The position numbers and the translations under genes were made by a program. The notes beneath the pieces are model-generated. The model saw nothing but the letters and a program-made list of their open reading frames with translations. It did not search any database and was not told where the DNA came from. Below are positions 20,987-31,957 of a stretch of DNA of 64,000 nt, in pieces (the stretch's first letter is position 1; every line of letters starts with the position of its first letter). The stretch comes from Branchinecta lynchi (Eukaryota > Arthropoda > Branchiopoda > Anostraca > Branchinectidae): NCBI GenBank assembly GCA_023053575.1, contig JAKZAP010000006.1, forward strand, positions 11,045,280 to 11,109,279. Direction: 5' to 3'.

Positions 20987-22600
20987 TATGGCACTTGCCC
21001 TTTGGCTAAGTGCCATATAGCGATCGCAATTTCTGTCCGTCCGTCGGTCTGTCGGTCTGTCCAGGTTTTGCTAGTTCGGGTACTTCCACATAAGCTAGGA
21101 CGATAAAACTTGGCAGGCGTATCAGGGACCCCAAATGATTAAGTTGGAAATAGTCACTTCCCCGATCCGAGCACCGTGGGGGGAGTGGATGGAGGGGGAA
21201 TCCGGAATCTTGAGGTATTTTTAACTTTTGAACGGGTGATCGGATCTCGATGAAACTTGATATTTGGAACGAACTCATGCCTCAGACGACCCACTTAAAA
21301 TCCGGACCGGATCCGGTGACTTTTGGGGGGAGCTGGAGGGGGCAACCGGAAATCTTGGGAAACGCTATGAGTTGAGGGATCGAGATGAAACTTGGTGGGA
21401 AGACACCTAGCAAACACTAGATACATCATTGACATAACCGAGCCGATTCGGGCACTGTGGGGGGGAGTGGAGGGAGGGGGAATCCGGAATCTTGAGGTAT
21501 TTATAACTTTTGAACGGGTGATCGGATCTCGTTGGAATTTGATATTTGGAAAGACCTCATGCCTCAGACGACCTACTTAAAATCCGGACCGGATCTGGTG
21601 ACTTTTGGGGGGAGCTGGAGGGGGCAACCGGAAATCTTGGGAAACGCTACGAGTGGAGGGATCGAGATGAAACTTGGTGGGAAGACACCTAACAAACAAT
21701 AGATACATCATTGACATAACCGAGCCGATTCTGGTACTGTGGGGGGAGTGGAGGGAGGGGAAATCCGGAATCTTGAGGTATTTATAACTTTTGAACGGGT
21801 AATCGGATCTCGATGGAACTTGATATTTGGGAAGACCTCGTACCTCAGACGACCCACTTATAATCTGGACCGGATCCGGTGATTTTTGGGGGGAGCTGCA
21901 GGGGGCAACCGGAAATCTTGGGAAACGCTATGAGTGGAGGGATCGCGATGAAACTTGGTGGGAAGACACCTAGCAAACACTAGATACATCATTGACATAA
22001 CCGAGCCGATTCGGGCACTGTGGGGGGGAGTGGAGGGAGGGGGAATCCGGAATCTTGAGGTATTTATAACTTTTGAACGGGTGATCGGATCCCGATGGAA
22101 CTTGATATTTGGAAAGACCTCATGCCTCAGACGACCCACTTAAATTCTGGACCGGATCCGGTGACTTTTGGGGGGAGCTGGAGGGGGCAACCGGAAATCT
22201 TGGGAAACGCTATCGAGATGAAACTTGGTGGGAAGACACCTATCAATCACTAGATATATCATTGACATGACCGAGCCGATTCGGGCTCTGTCGGGGGAGT
22301 GGAGGGAGGGGGAATCCGGAATCTTGAGGTATTTATAACTTTTGAACGGGTGACCGGATCTCGATGAAACTTGATATTTGTAAAGACCTCATGCCTCAGA
22401 CGACCCACTTAAAATCCGGACCGGATCCGGCGACTTTTGGGGGGAGCTGGAGGGGAGAACCGGAAATATTGGAAAACGCTATGAGTGGAGGGATCGAGAT
22501 TAAACTTGGTGGGAAGACACCTAGCAAACACTAGATATATCATTGACATAACCGAGCTGTGCTTACTCGTAACAAGTGCCATATGAGCTCGTAGCTCTTG
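20987..22600 (+). mobile_element. Family B element B2, complete ends and clean 281-bp array
   Basis: Starts TATGGCACTTG with a GGCACTT...AAGTGCC hairpin, then CATATAGCGATCG and (GTCC/GTCG)n. It ends ACAAGTGCCATATGAGCTCG then AGCTCTTG, followed by the host T run. No target duplication. No coding capacity. Likely mobilised in trans by a Helentron-like enzyme not present here. Confidence 0.8.
21110..22560 (+). repeat. Tandem array of about 281-bp units in B2
   Basis: AAACTTGGTGGGAAGACACC recurs at 21388, 21670, 21951 and 22221, and with a one-base variant at 22502 (spacing 282, 281, 270, 281; one unit lacks 12 bases). Two units encode the same 62-residue chance frame at 21392 and 21955. Such low divergence suggests recent amplification or homogenisation. 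Confidence 0.92.
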
Positions 22601-22974
22601 TTTTTATTTGTTGAAGTTTTATTTTAAGTTGATTACATTTTCTTCATAGGGATACGGATATGCGCTACAGTCGTTTCTGAATTTTCTTTTTTTGCTGGAG
22701 AAGTAGTTCGCTCGGAATTTGGCCGAAACCAGAAATTTTGCAGAAGTAAAGCAGGAAGTTTCGGTCAGTATGGTCAAGATAGATGTAGCCTATAGAGGTA
22801 TATCTGACTTTGTTTTCTCTGATGATTAGCCTGGCGAAGACTATCTGGCGACGACAAGACCGAATTGTCTGGATCAAATATTGCATTCTTGGGATCCCAT
22901 CGAAACCTTTGGTCTTGTTCCTCAAGTATACCAGCTTAGACTTTGATTGCAGTCACGGGTCAAAAACTTTTTTT

Positions 22975-23734
22975 TCATGGGCACTTTTGTGCCCACTTGC
23001 CCTTGAAGGGTGGGGGTGGTTCAACTCCACATATATATCCCCAAACCCTATGATCCGCAAGGACAAAGGAATTTCATCGCCTTATCTCCAGTTATTGCCA
23101 AGTTAAAAAAAAAAAAAAAAAAATGGGCAATCTGTGCCCGTTTGCCCCTGAACCAAGGAGGGGGGGGGGGTCCGCAAAAGGTAAAAAGAAATCCCAGTGC
23201 TCAATACCAAGTTTCAACTTGATACCTCTTGATTCCTGTCACGGTAACGAACTTTACTCCTGGACAATCTAGGCCCAGTTGCCCCTGTAACGGGGTGAGT
23301 GGGGGAGGTGCAACATTAAAAGCAATTTCCCAGTCCTTGGATCTAAATGTACAAGGAATGTCATCGTCCTATGTCCATTTCTGGTCGAGTTATGAACATT
23401 ATTCACTGGGCACTCTGGGCCCATTTGCTCCTGAACCGGATTGCGGTGGAGGATGGGACTCCCGAAAGGCACAACTAGACCACAATACCCACAAGTGTAC
23501 CAAGTCTGAACTTGATACTTGCACTGGTTCACGAGTTATGAGCTCCAAAAATACGGTGAAAACCGAAAACCTGAAACCGAAAGCCGCTACAGCGCTCGCA
23601 ATAGTGGATTGTTCCAAAGAACACCCCGCTTAAAAATGTTCAAGAAGTCTGGCAAAGACCGGATATCGACAAGACCCATTTTTCTGGATCAGATATTAAA
23701 TTCTTGGGATCCCATCGAAACCTTTGGTCTTGTT
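22975..23734 (-). mobile_element. Family A end attached to a different core array (A10)
   Basis: A core of four degenerate units of 138-146 bp (GGGCAATCTGTGCCC-type motif at 22978, 23124, 23262, 23406) is followed at 23636-23734 by the standard family A right end with GGGATCCCATCGAAACC and GGTCTTGTT. The core shares no sequence with the 136-bp units. The palindrome end is not recognised. The 134-codon + frame at 23229-23633 lies in this array and is not a gene. Confidence 0.6.
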
Positions 23735-25374
23735 AAGGTCTTGCAAGAAGCGGCGACGAGGCTGCGTAAGATAGTAGGTGATGTGAAGTTCGTTTTGATC
23801 TCTGGGTTCCTTTCTGGTAACAGCTCGCAGACCTTAGGCTACAGAAGCGGAAACATCCATATCTTGACTTAAAATCAATTTCATTTCCTTTTAAAAAAAA
23901 ACACATTAGTAACAAATGTATATTGACCCTCTAGACCAAACGAGATAAAAATGTGCTGCTTGAAAACAAAAATGACGGTTATCCGATATGATCTTGGAAT
24001 TTCCGCGTCGATGCTTCGCACGTCGATTACATGTTTGTTGTGATATGAATTATGGACATTGAAAACCTTGAGAAAGTAATAGTATTACTCAAGCTATGAA
24101 CTAAATGGCTGAGAAGTGCATCGAAAGTATCATGGGAGCTTAAAGGTTTGCTAACCGGGATTTATTAGCTCACGTCCCGGTGTTCGAATGATTGCCTACG
24201 TTTATTCTGATCACTCTATAGTTGCTATAAACCGAAAAGTTGTTAGATAGCTTCTAGAATCCCACGTCACATCAGATCGAGCAAGGGCCCATGATATTGA
24301 CCCACAAGCCTGATTTCTCAGCCACATTCTCTCACCCGTAAATGTTTGTTTGGTTTCCGGTAGGTGGCTGACGCATTATGGTAAGAATATGAGGCCTGCG
24401 TCAGATAAAATCGGGTGTTATTGTAAACAGAAACATTTAAAGTTCAATGGGCACATCAAACTACCCCAATCCCACTCTGTAACAACCTAGGAACAATGCT
24501 TACCCCCTAGATCAGCAGCTTTTTCAACAGTTTCCTCTCTGTGATATTTCAAAGCGTAATTTTTTGGGCCAGTACATGCTCAATTTACTAGCTTGGACAA
24601 AGATAAAAGTGATGCTTCTTATAATACTTAGTAGATCTTTATTTTATGCATAAATCAGCTTGTATAATTCAGATTTGAATTGGTTATTTGTTTTTTATTT
24701 GTAGCTATGTTATTTTTTACAAGCTTATTGCATATTCTGGTACATTTTATAAAGCAAGTTAATCAAGCTTCACAACACTATTCCACAAAGAAAAACTTTT
24801 GATAGGCACTTCAAGCCATGAAACTTCTGATATGAAACACTAGAACAGTCAGGTAAACTGCATCTGCGGCTTGACTTTGGTGCATCTCAAAGATATCCTT
24901 TTCTATCAAGTATTGCTGGGAGTTTTTGAATTTCCTGCCACGATATCCCAGCTCCTAAGATTTGGGTTGCCGAAATGCCAGGGAGGTAAAGACAAGCGAT
25001 TACAAGAAAACGGTCGAATTTTGTAGCGCCTTCTAAAGGAAGTCGGAAATGTTTATTTGTGAAGTATTCAATACAAAGTAAAGCATTAGAAGTGTCCATT
25101 GTGCTTTAATGGTCGGATTTGAGATACCATGATTGAGGTACTTGACTGGGGTACTCGGGGACTATGGCCATGCTGTACAGTACATACAAACTTTACTCGA
25201 CAGTACATACAAACTTTACTCGACAGTACTTTTTTTTTTCAAATTCACCTGGCTTGGTGATTTATCGATAAAATTTTACCTTACCAGCCCTTATATTTTA
25301 CTTGTTGTAAACATGATTCTAACATTCAAAATGTTAGTGTAAGATGAAATCGAGTAAAAATGCGAAACTAAACA
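23735..25374. other. Unassigned DNA
   Basis: No element ends are seen. Duplicated blocks of 24 bases sit at about 25177-25226 (CAGTACATACAAACTTTACT twice). A minus frame at 24887-25099 has an ATG and a protein-like reading (LGAGISWQEIQKLPAILDRK) but no recognised family. Confidence 0.4.
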
Positions 25375-26423
25375 ACAAAAGGTGGAAGCTCATATGGCAC
25401 TTGCAAGGCTGGGTTAGATGGAAGTGATGGTCAAAAGTGTTTTTTTTCTTTCACTTTTTGGATAAGATGCACCAAACTTGCAAGGCTGGGTCAGACGATG
25501 GAAGTGATGGTCAAAAGTTTTTTTTCTACTTTTCGGTTAAGATGCGCACTTTAAGGATGCTTAAAACAAATTTATAAGTAAAACCCTTGAGGCAGAAAGG
25601 ATCATGTGCTCGTGGCGATCGGGAAAAAGTAAATTTTGCTTTTCAAGTATTTTTGTATTTTGCGGTTAAGATGAGTTCTTTAAGGGATGGTGGGATCAGA
25701 AAAGTGACAATGTCTAACCCAACGATGTCAAGTTTCTAATGCTCCAGCAAAGTTTTATCGTCCTAGCACATCTGGAAGTACCTTAACTCACGATGACCGG
25801 AATCCCGGACCCCCCCCCTACAGCTCCCTGCCCCTCGGTACCCAAATCCGGTCCGATTATGTCACTGATGCACCTAGGACTTGTGCCTGTACTTCCCACC
25901 AACCCCCCAACCCCAGCTCATCGGATCCGGCCCGGACTCAAAGTGGGACAATTGAGACGTGAGGTCTTTCAAGATACCAAGTTTCATTAAGTTCCGATAA
26001 CCCGTTCGATTCCGCCGTCTCATCCTCCCCCCACGATGATCGGATCAGGCGAGTGACTCTTTTCAAGTTAATCTGGTCGGGTCCCTGATATGTCTGCCAA
26101 GTTTTAACGTTCTAGCCCACCTGGAAGTACATTAACTACGGATCGCCGTAATTCCGCAACCCCCCTCCAGCTCCCCCCAAAGTGTCCGAATCCGATCCAG
26201 TTCTGTCAGTTATTTATCTAGAGTTTTTGCTTGTTCGTCTCAACACGTTTCATCTCGATCGGTCCACTCTGAGAGTTTCACACGATTTCCGGTTCCTCCC
26301 TCCGACTCCCCCCGCCCCCAGATTCATCGGATCCGACTTGAATTGAGACATCTAAGACCCGAGGTCTTTCTAGATATCAAGTTTCATTAAGATCCGATCA
26401 CCCATTCTAAAGTTGTGCATGCC
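25375..26423 (-). mobile_element. Family B element B3, hairpin end missing
   Basis: In reverse orientation, starts GGAAGCTCATATGGCACTTG. It has a short duplication at 25400-25550, then family B core motifs (AAGTTTCATTAAGATCCGAT and G/C runs). It stops at about 26423 where a TA-type inverted-repeat fragment begins, so its other end is lost. Confidence 0.65.
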
Positions 26424-26424
26424 C

Positions 26425-26510
26425 CAAGTTTCATAAGAGATAACACAAGGATGCGCGGTTTTAACAGGCAACACTGGGGATATAATCTGTTGTCGCGACA
26501 AACGTTATCT
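26425..26510. mobile_element. Fragment of the CACTGTCAGAA inverted-repeat family
   Basis: AAGTTTCATAAGAGATAACA, AGGATGCGCGGTTTTAACAG and TGTTGTCGCGACAAACGTTA match the arms of the elements at 29951-30330 and 59124-59473. Both ends are missing. Confidence 0.6.
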
Positions 26511-27055
26511 ATAACATTTCATGCTAATAGTTAATACTGTTGGAAGGGTGGAACACGCTCTACATAACGCATGAGTTGAGCAAGGAAATAGTAATTTTCA
26601 AATATCTGTGTAACCACGGATAGAGGTTGAACCGAAAACACTATTAGTAAGTTAAAGGTTTAATTCCTTGAATTTATGGCGCTCTGTACGATCGGAATTG
26701 GATATTTTGGTTCGGAAGGAGTGAGGGTACGTTAACACATAGTGCAATTTTCCCAGTCGGATGCGAATTTCTTCCTTCGCTCCGAAACGCACCACATGTG
26801 ATGCATCACATGCAGGTTTCCCCATAGTGACGCAAATTTCGGATTCGACCGGACTGTGTCTGCAGTAGCTTGACTTTCTTAAGTTTCGCAAATAAGCTGG
26901 TGGTAGGTATTATTCTTTAGGAAGATGTCGAATTGCAAAATATGTGGTAGTTGCGTGCATTGGTTTTTAGTACCTCATCTCCTTGTCTATCTCGTTGGCC
27001 ATATCCTTGTCCCTCATCCCGATGAAAAATTTATCTAAATTAGTAGCGTAAAGCT
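26511..27055. other. Unassigned DNA
   Basis: No array, element end or convincing ORF is recognised. Confidence 0.4.
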
Positions 27056-27244
27056 GTAAGAAAAAGTAGCATGCAGTACGAACTGATGCTGCTATTCGCA
27101 AGACTGGATGCTACTACAGCAAGAGATTGATGCTACTGGACACTACTGCTTAAGATTGGCCCAGTCTGAGGCACATTAAGTTATATTCTTCTTTACTATT
27201 ACATGTAAATTTAACATTTTATACATGCAACTTTTTCGTACAAC
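27056..27244. mobile_element. Small element with GTACGAAAAAGTAGC-type inverted ends
   Basis: Left end GTAAGAAAAAGTAGCATGC and right end GCAACTTTTTCGTACAAC are inverted copies. The interior has repeated GATGCTACT motifs. A related copy in the opposite orientation is at 30688-30928, and similarity continues outside (ACTACGCAGACTACAAATTT), so the true element may be longer. Confidence 0.55.
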
Positions 27245-27742
27245 TATCATACAACTACGCAGACTACAAATTTTTCATTGGGATGTCCGGTGTCTTGACT
27301 GGTCTGGGGCTAGTGGGCGCCTACGGTGTCAGAATGGCTTCAGCACACTCCCCAGGAGCCTTGGCTTCACCAAATCTCGCCCACCACTCGCCTATCCTGC
27401 AACAGTAGGAAAATGTGCCACATTTGACAGTTTAAAACGGATACGTCAGCTGCGTTTTATTCGAGCTATACTTCAGCCCTTCTTGGAAAGGGTCCTCTTC
27501 AGGCTCAAGCTGGAAAATTAACTTGTGGAAAAACAACGAAAGATTGTAGCCTTAATTTATCTGACATTGTGAATTTCTTCGTAAAAACTGCTTGGAGTTA
27601 AAAGTGATGCTGCGATTTCATTTTGGACACAGCTACTGTTTTTGCCGCTCGATTGGGTCTTTAAGAGGTAGAGATTTTCCGCATTATTGTATGTTCAATA
27701 AAAATATGCCGCCATCTTGGATCGGTATCGCAGCTTTGGCCC
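27245..27742. repeat. One-armed copy of the GTCAGCT foldback family plus unassigned DNA
   Basis: At 27432-27530, AAACGGATACGTCAGCTGCG, GGTCCTCTTCAGGCTCAAGC and TGGAAAATTAACTTGTG match one arm of the palindrome at 35545-35753. The rest is unassigned. Confidence 0.5.
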
Positions 27743-28543
27743 TATTTTTGGGATCCCAAAACGCAAGTGCAGGGATACCTATGACTTCGTATAAGTTGTC
27801 GATCCGTCCGTCCGTCTGACAGCACGATAACTCTCGAAGAGAATGAGATATTTTGATAAAACTTGGTGTGACGATTCTTTGGAGCAAGTGACAGGTCGAG
27901 TTCGAAGATGGGTTATGTAGCCCTACATGTAGGGGTGGGGGTTCGAATTAAGGGGCGAATAAAAATGTTTTAACAGCTAATGAGATAGTCGACTTAGGAG
28001 TAATAAGACATGCTGAACACGTATAGGAAAATCATTTTCTCGCTGGACAAGTAGTTCGCCCGGAATCCGGCCACAACCTGAAAATTTGTTAAAAGTAAGA
28101 GTTGTATTTGGAGTTGATTGGATGTCCGATAAAGTGGTATATATAGTTCGCCCGGAATCCGGCTGAAACCGAAAAATTTGTTTTGAGTAAAAGTTTTATC
28201 TGGAGTTGATTAGATGATCGACGTAGGGGTAAGGAGGCATGCTGATAACGTACATGAAAATTATTTTCTCGCCGGACAATTAGTTCTTTCGGAATCCTCT
28301 CAGAACCTCAAAATTTCGTTCGATACCGAGGTAAGGAGATATGCTGAATTCGTTTTATAGCTTTAGTTTTTTGCCGGACAAGTAGTTCGCTCGGAATCCA
28401 ACCGAAAATGGATATTTTGGCAGAAGTTTTGATCAAATAATAAAAAATTTCAAGGAGTTCGGCGAAGACCGGATATTTACTAACCCAATTGTCTAGAATA
28501 AGTATTAAATTTTTGGGATCCCATCGAAACCTTTGGTCTTGTT
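27743..28543 (-). mobile_element. Family A element A11
   Basis: Both ends are present: ATTTTTGGGATCCCAAAACG with GTCCGTCCGTCTGAC, and GGGATCCCATCGAAACC...GGTCTTGTT. The core is shorter than in A1 and irregular. Confidence 0.8.
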
Positions 28544-29205
28544 ATAATTTGTTATGTTGAAAGTCGTATGGTTCTAGTTTTCGGGCGCCAGGGAGATTGA
28601 GTAGAAGAGTTTATCTCCATGCAGGGTTTCAGACGTCAGAAAGCCATGGAACATGACAGTATCTGACCAGATCCTATGATATCTTTGAGTCAGCTGAAGC
28701 TGTGCGATATCGAGTTGCAAGAATTTTATCGTAGCTCAACCCGAAATCCAATCCAGTTCCCACGGGGTATTCGGCCACCCAGAACGGGTTGGTATTGGTA
28801 TTTTTCTGATCGCGCTCCTGGCTCCTACTGTCTGAAATGTCTGGACTTCTGCTGCAACCTGATATCCCTTCACTGCTTGCGCTGTTGGTTTGTAGGTGAC
28901 CGAAAGTAAAGCCTTGCTAAGCTCTCCGATCATCATGTTGAGTTTGACGACAGATTTGTTTCTGCTCTTCTCGTATCGCATTTGGTAGCCATAGGTATAC
29001 GTATTTTATGCAGTCGGACTTAATATTCTCGAATAGGCGCGCGCCCCGCTTCCAAAACATTAAAACATTACGAATTATGTGTTTTATTCATTTAAAAGTA
29101 TACGGAATTTGTTTTCCGTCAGCCAAAGCTAACTGCAAATTATATTTCACTGCGCTAAACGGATAATTCAGCTGATGTTCATCCTTTCAAATGAAATCAC
29201 AGGCC
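28544..29205. other. Unassigned DNA
   Basis: A minus frame 28736-28981 has a protein-like composition (for example MMIGELSKALLSVTYKPTAQ) but no recognised family or splice context. Otherwise nothing is recognised. Confidence 0.35.
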
Positions 29206-29522
29206 CAGGGGCGTCACCCCCAATTCTGTCGGCCGGTCGGTAAAAAAAAAATAACCGAGCACCTTTATAGCGCCTTGATTTTTTGTCAGAATAGTTGATT
29301 TTTTTTTCATGAGAACAGTAGGTTTTTCTGAAAATTGGTCGATTTTTCGTCAAAATAGTCGTTTTTTTTAATCAGTCGATTTTTTTAAAACTGTCATTTT
29401 TTGTTGTTGAAAACAGTCATTTTTTCTGCAGAAATAGTCGGTAAAAATTACCAGCCAGTCGGTAAATCCCCCCCCCCCAAAAAAAAAAAAAAAAAAAAAC
29501 ATTTTGGCTAGTAATGCCTCTG
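29206..29522. mobile_element. hAT-like element, second copy of the 3673 family
   Basis: CAGGGGCGTCAC at the left and TAATGCCTCTG at the right, with the same interior (GGTCGGTAAAAA, AGTCGATTTTTT, CATTTTGGCTAGTAA) as 3673-4020. A run of 22 A follows a C run near the right end. The 8 bases on each side do not match, so the target duplication is eroded or one end has shifted. Confidence 0.75.
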
Positions 29523-29639
29523 AGCCTCACAACAATTCCTACGAAGTAGCTCCAGTCACACAGAAATCCTCAATTCTTGGACATGCTTTCCCAACGACTG
29601 GGTATCGTATTGTTTGGGCTCCATGACCTGCAGTAATGG

Positions 29640-29792
29640 CATGACTCCCTCATAAAAATCTGTTTAAAAGCAAAACTTTCATTTCAGCTTGTCAATTCAG
29701 CATGGAACCCTCATAAAAATCTTTTTTAAAGCAAATTTTCATTTCAGCGTGTCAATCCATCAGATTTTTATGAGGGTTCCATGCCCTTGCTA
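29640..29792. repeat. Direct and inverted short repeats
   Basis: CCCTCATAAAAATCT...CATTTCAGC...TGTCAAT occurs twice in tandem (29648-29695, 29707-29755). CAGATTTTTATGAGGGTTCC at 29761 is the inverse of the start of the second copy. Confidence 0.7.
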
Positions 29793-29950
29793 GAGGGCAT
29801 GCATGACGTTGAAAAACCATGCTCAAATGTTGAGAAGTTCTGTATGGCTGAGTAGCACACCTTAAGATAGTTGTAGCTCCTAAAATTTCCATCTATTTTG
29901 TCACAGGCTTGTTTCTCTCGATTGCGCCTGAAGAGGACAATTGACAATTA

Positions 29951-30330
29951 ACTGTCAGAAGTTTCATAACAGATTGCGCATAAAACTTTCAAGAATAACG
30001 CCTTTTCACTTAGAAATAAAGTGTTATTACCAATTAAGTATATACTATTTCGTGCCTAGATCTCCAACAACACCTTCAATAGGTAAAAAACACTACACTG
30101 TCAGAAGTTACATAAACGACAACAGAAGGATGCGCGGTTTCAACAGATAACACTTTGAGATCTGTTATGTTTCTTTCGTTCCCGTTAATATTTTTACCAG
30201 TTGAAGGTGTTGTTGGAGCTCTAGGCACGAAATAGTGTAAACTTAATTTTTCATAACACTTTATTTCTAAGTGAAAAGGTGTTATTCTTGAAAGTGTTAT
30301 ACGCTATCTGTTATGAAACTTCTGACAGTG
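29951..30330. mobile_element. Long inverted-repeat element flanked by TA (380 bp)
   Basis: The ends ACTGTCAGAAGTTTCATAAC and its inverse open arms of about 150 bases (shared AAAGTGTTAT, ACTATTTCGTGCCTAGA, CAACAACACCTTCAA). The dinucleotide TA flanks both ends (29949-29950, 30331-30332), as for Tc1/mariner-like MITEs. A second CACTGTCAGAAGTTACATAA end at 30094 lies inside, so one copy is nested in or fused to another. Confidence 0.75.
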
Positions 30331-30332
30331 TA

Positions 30333-31500
30333 CCAAGAACCCTAAGCTGGCTAGAATTATTTGCTTTATGTCTGTTAGAAAACAGTTCTAAAACAATTTG
30401 TTTAATGCCCTAAACTGATAGGCTACATCAGCTGATATTTTGGCACCTCTTGGCAAGGGTCCTCTACAGGCTGTGGCTTCAATTACAAGACTATAATAAA
30501 ATAAATGAAGTTTCTAGTAACCATAGATATCCTGTTTGGGGAGTTGCTACCTATGATAGTTGTACAACCGGAAATGATTAATACCTAGGACGATGTTGCT
30601 GCCTTAAAAGCGATGTTGCTCCTTAAAAACAACTACCAGCAACCTTTTAAAATCTCATACTCCGGTGAAAAATTTGTAGCCTGCGTAGTTGTACGAACAA
30701 GTTGGTATTAATATGTAATAGCAAAGATACTATCATATACTATCATTTAATGTGCCTCAGATCGACTGGGCCGATCTTAAGCAGTAGTGTCAAGTAGCAT
30801 CCTGTCTTGCTGTAATAGCATCCAGTCTTGGTAATAGTAGCATGCAATAAAATGCACTAACACGGTATCCTTAAAATAAAACCATGTAGTAGCATCAGTT
30901 TGTACTGCGTGCTACTTTTTCGTACAACTTCATAATACTATTTTGAGATAAGATTTTCATCGGGAAACATGACGAAACTGCATGTTCAGTTCCTTCAGGT
31001 TTGACCTTGGAAGTTGCTAGCCTCTTTGCTCGCTCTTGAATACACTTGACGACGCCGGGATTCCTAAACCTCTACCTTGTGCATAGTAAATTATCATTGA
31101 TCAATCATCAGCATAAACAAGTTCATCCTTACAATTATTTTGAATGTCTTGAAAGTTTCATTTTTTGTTGTTATTGCTCGAAACGAATAGGTAGGAGAAT
31201 AATGTTTCGTTCTTCAAATCTTGGCTGGTGGTAATGGTGGCCCACAAGACAGCTTAGGTTTGTGTCAAGCAGCTAAGACTGGATTAGGATTAAATCGTCC
31301 AGGTTAACTTTGGTTTGTTGTGAGTTCGATTGTGTCCGATGCGAGTTGCAAGAATGTGGCCCTTTTTTTTTTTTTTTTAAGATAACGAATAGTATCTCGA
31401 CTTCAAATCGTGAAACAACAGGGTGAAATCTAGTAAATTTTTGATTAAGTCTCAGTGGGATTGAAGGAAGAAGTTCGTTTCCTATGTGAAGTTTTTTCAG
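30333..31500. other. Intronic DNA with repeat fragments
   Basis: Contains a foldback-family fragment (30395-30480), the small inverted-end element at 30688-30928, and a T run at 31362-31378. The last 20 bases before 31501 form a pyrimidine-rich splice acceptor. No further exon is seen. Confidence 0.45.
30688..30928. mobile_element. Small element with GTTGTACGAA inverted ends
   Basis: GTTGTACGAACAAG at the left and CTACTTTTTCGTACAAC at the right are inverted copies. The interior has AGTAGCATC motifs and matches 27056-27244 in reverse. Confidence 0.55.
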
Positions 31501-31742
31501 GGTCGCATGTTTGTTTCAGGCATATTATCACGCACGCAGCTCCCCATCTGACCTCGAAATGCTGGAACGTGACTTGCGCTTCCATCTACAAGCTCATTGA
31601 AGTTTCCGCCTTTCCACTGCAGCAGTTGGCCGTTGCTTTCTCAGTTGGGTCTGAAGACTATTATGGGGATATGGCGGTCGTCCAAGTAGCTGCAAGGTCC
31701 GCGACCGCAGATGCCGCCCGACTGCAATATCTCGCTTCCCAG
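31501..31742 (+). CDS. Exon of a large ARF-GEF (BIG/ARFGEF3-like) host gene
   Basis: The acceptor GTTTTTTCAG (to 31500) and the donor CAG|GTAAGT (31743) bound 242 bases, 2 bases plus 80 codons. The translation (CFRHIITHAAPHLTSKCW, then IYKLIEVSAFPLQQLAVAF and LQYLASQ) has the pattern I recall for the helical region downstream of the Sec7 domain in BIG-family ARF guanine exchange factors (C-L-x-x-[IV]-[IV], then W-x-x-[TV]-C, then P-x-x-L). Its end is in phase with the exon at 52663, giving LASQ|VFLL. BIG proteins activate ARF GTPases on Golgi and secretory membranes. The exon call is strong; the family is probable and ARFGEF3 in particular is a guess from memory. A second possible acceptor lies at about 31518 (TTTCAG). 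Confidence 0.65.
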
Positions 31743-31957
31743 GTAAGTTAGTGTTTGTTTGCGGTAATTATTTCCTAAGAATAGGTAATTACGCTCCACA
31801 AGGTTTTACCTTTTTTCTGTCACCTGCATTCCAATAAAGAAAAATGATGGAGTACAGCAACAAACACGACAAAACGAAAATACTAAACTTTCATGTACCA
31901 TAAAAGAATTAGCAGTTATAAATTGAAACATCTCCTGTCATCAACTGAACATATTTA
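31743..31957 (+). other. Start of a 20.9-kb intron
   Basis: Begins with the consensus donor GTAAGT. The stretch 31810-31955 resembles 32030-32140 inside the next element (CATTCCAA, GAGTACA..AACA, AACTTTCAT), so that sequence family occurs on both sides of the hAT end. Confidence 0.6.

Larger units (their letters stand above)
20640..22919 (-). mobile_element. Family A element A9, host of B2
   Basis: Core units from 20640 to 20986, then B2 inserted in a T run, then the rest of A9 (22601-22919) to GGGATCCCATCGAAACC and GGTCTTGTT. The A sequence resumes at the same place after B2, so B2 is the younger of the two. Confidence 0.75.

Noticed and set aside
21392..22143. Two identical 62-residue proteins as a possible duplicated gene
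   Set aside because: They are units of the 281-bp array, rich in GGGGGAG-derived glycines, without start context or homologue.
23229..23633. 134-codon + frame with overlapping minus frames
   Set aside because: It lies wholly inside the GGGCAATCTGTGCCC-type tandem array; composition and overlap with frames on the other strand mark it as chance.
31455..31500. ATG-like start of the 98-codon frame at 31455 as the beginning of a small gene
   Set aside because: The first residues fall in the pyrimidine-rich acceptor region. An internal exon beginning at 31501 explains the conserved part better.
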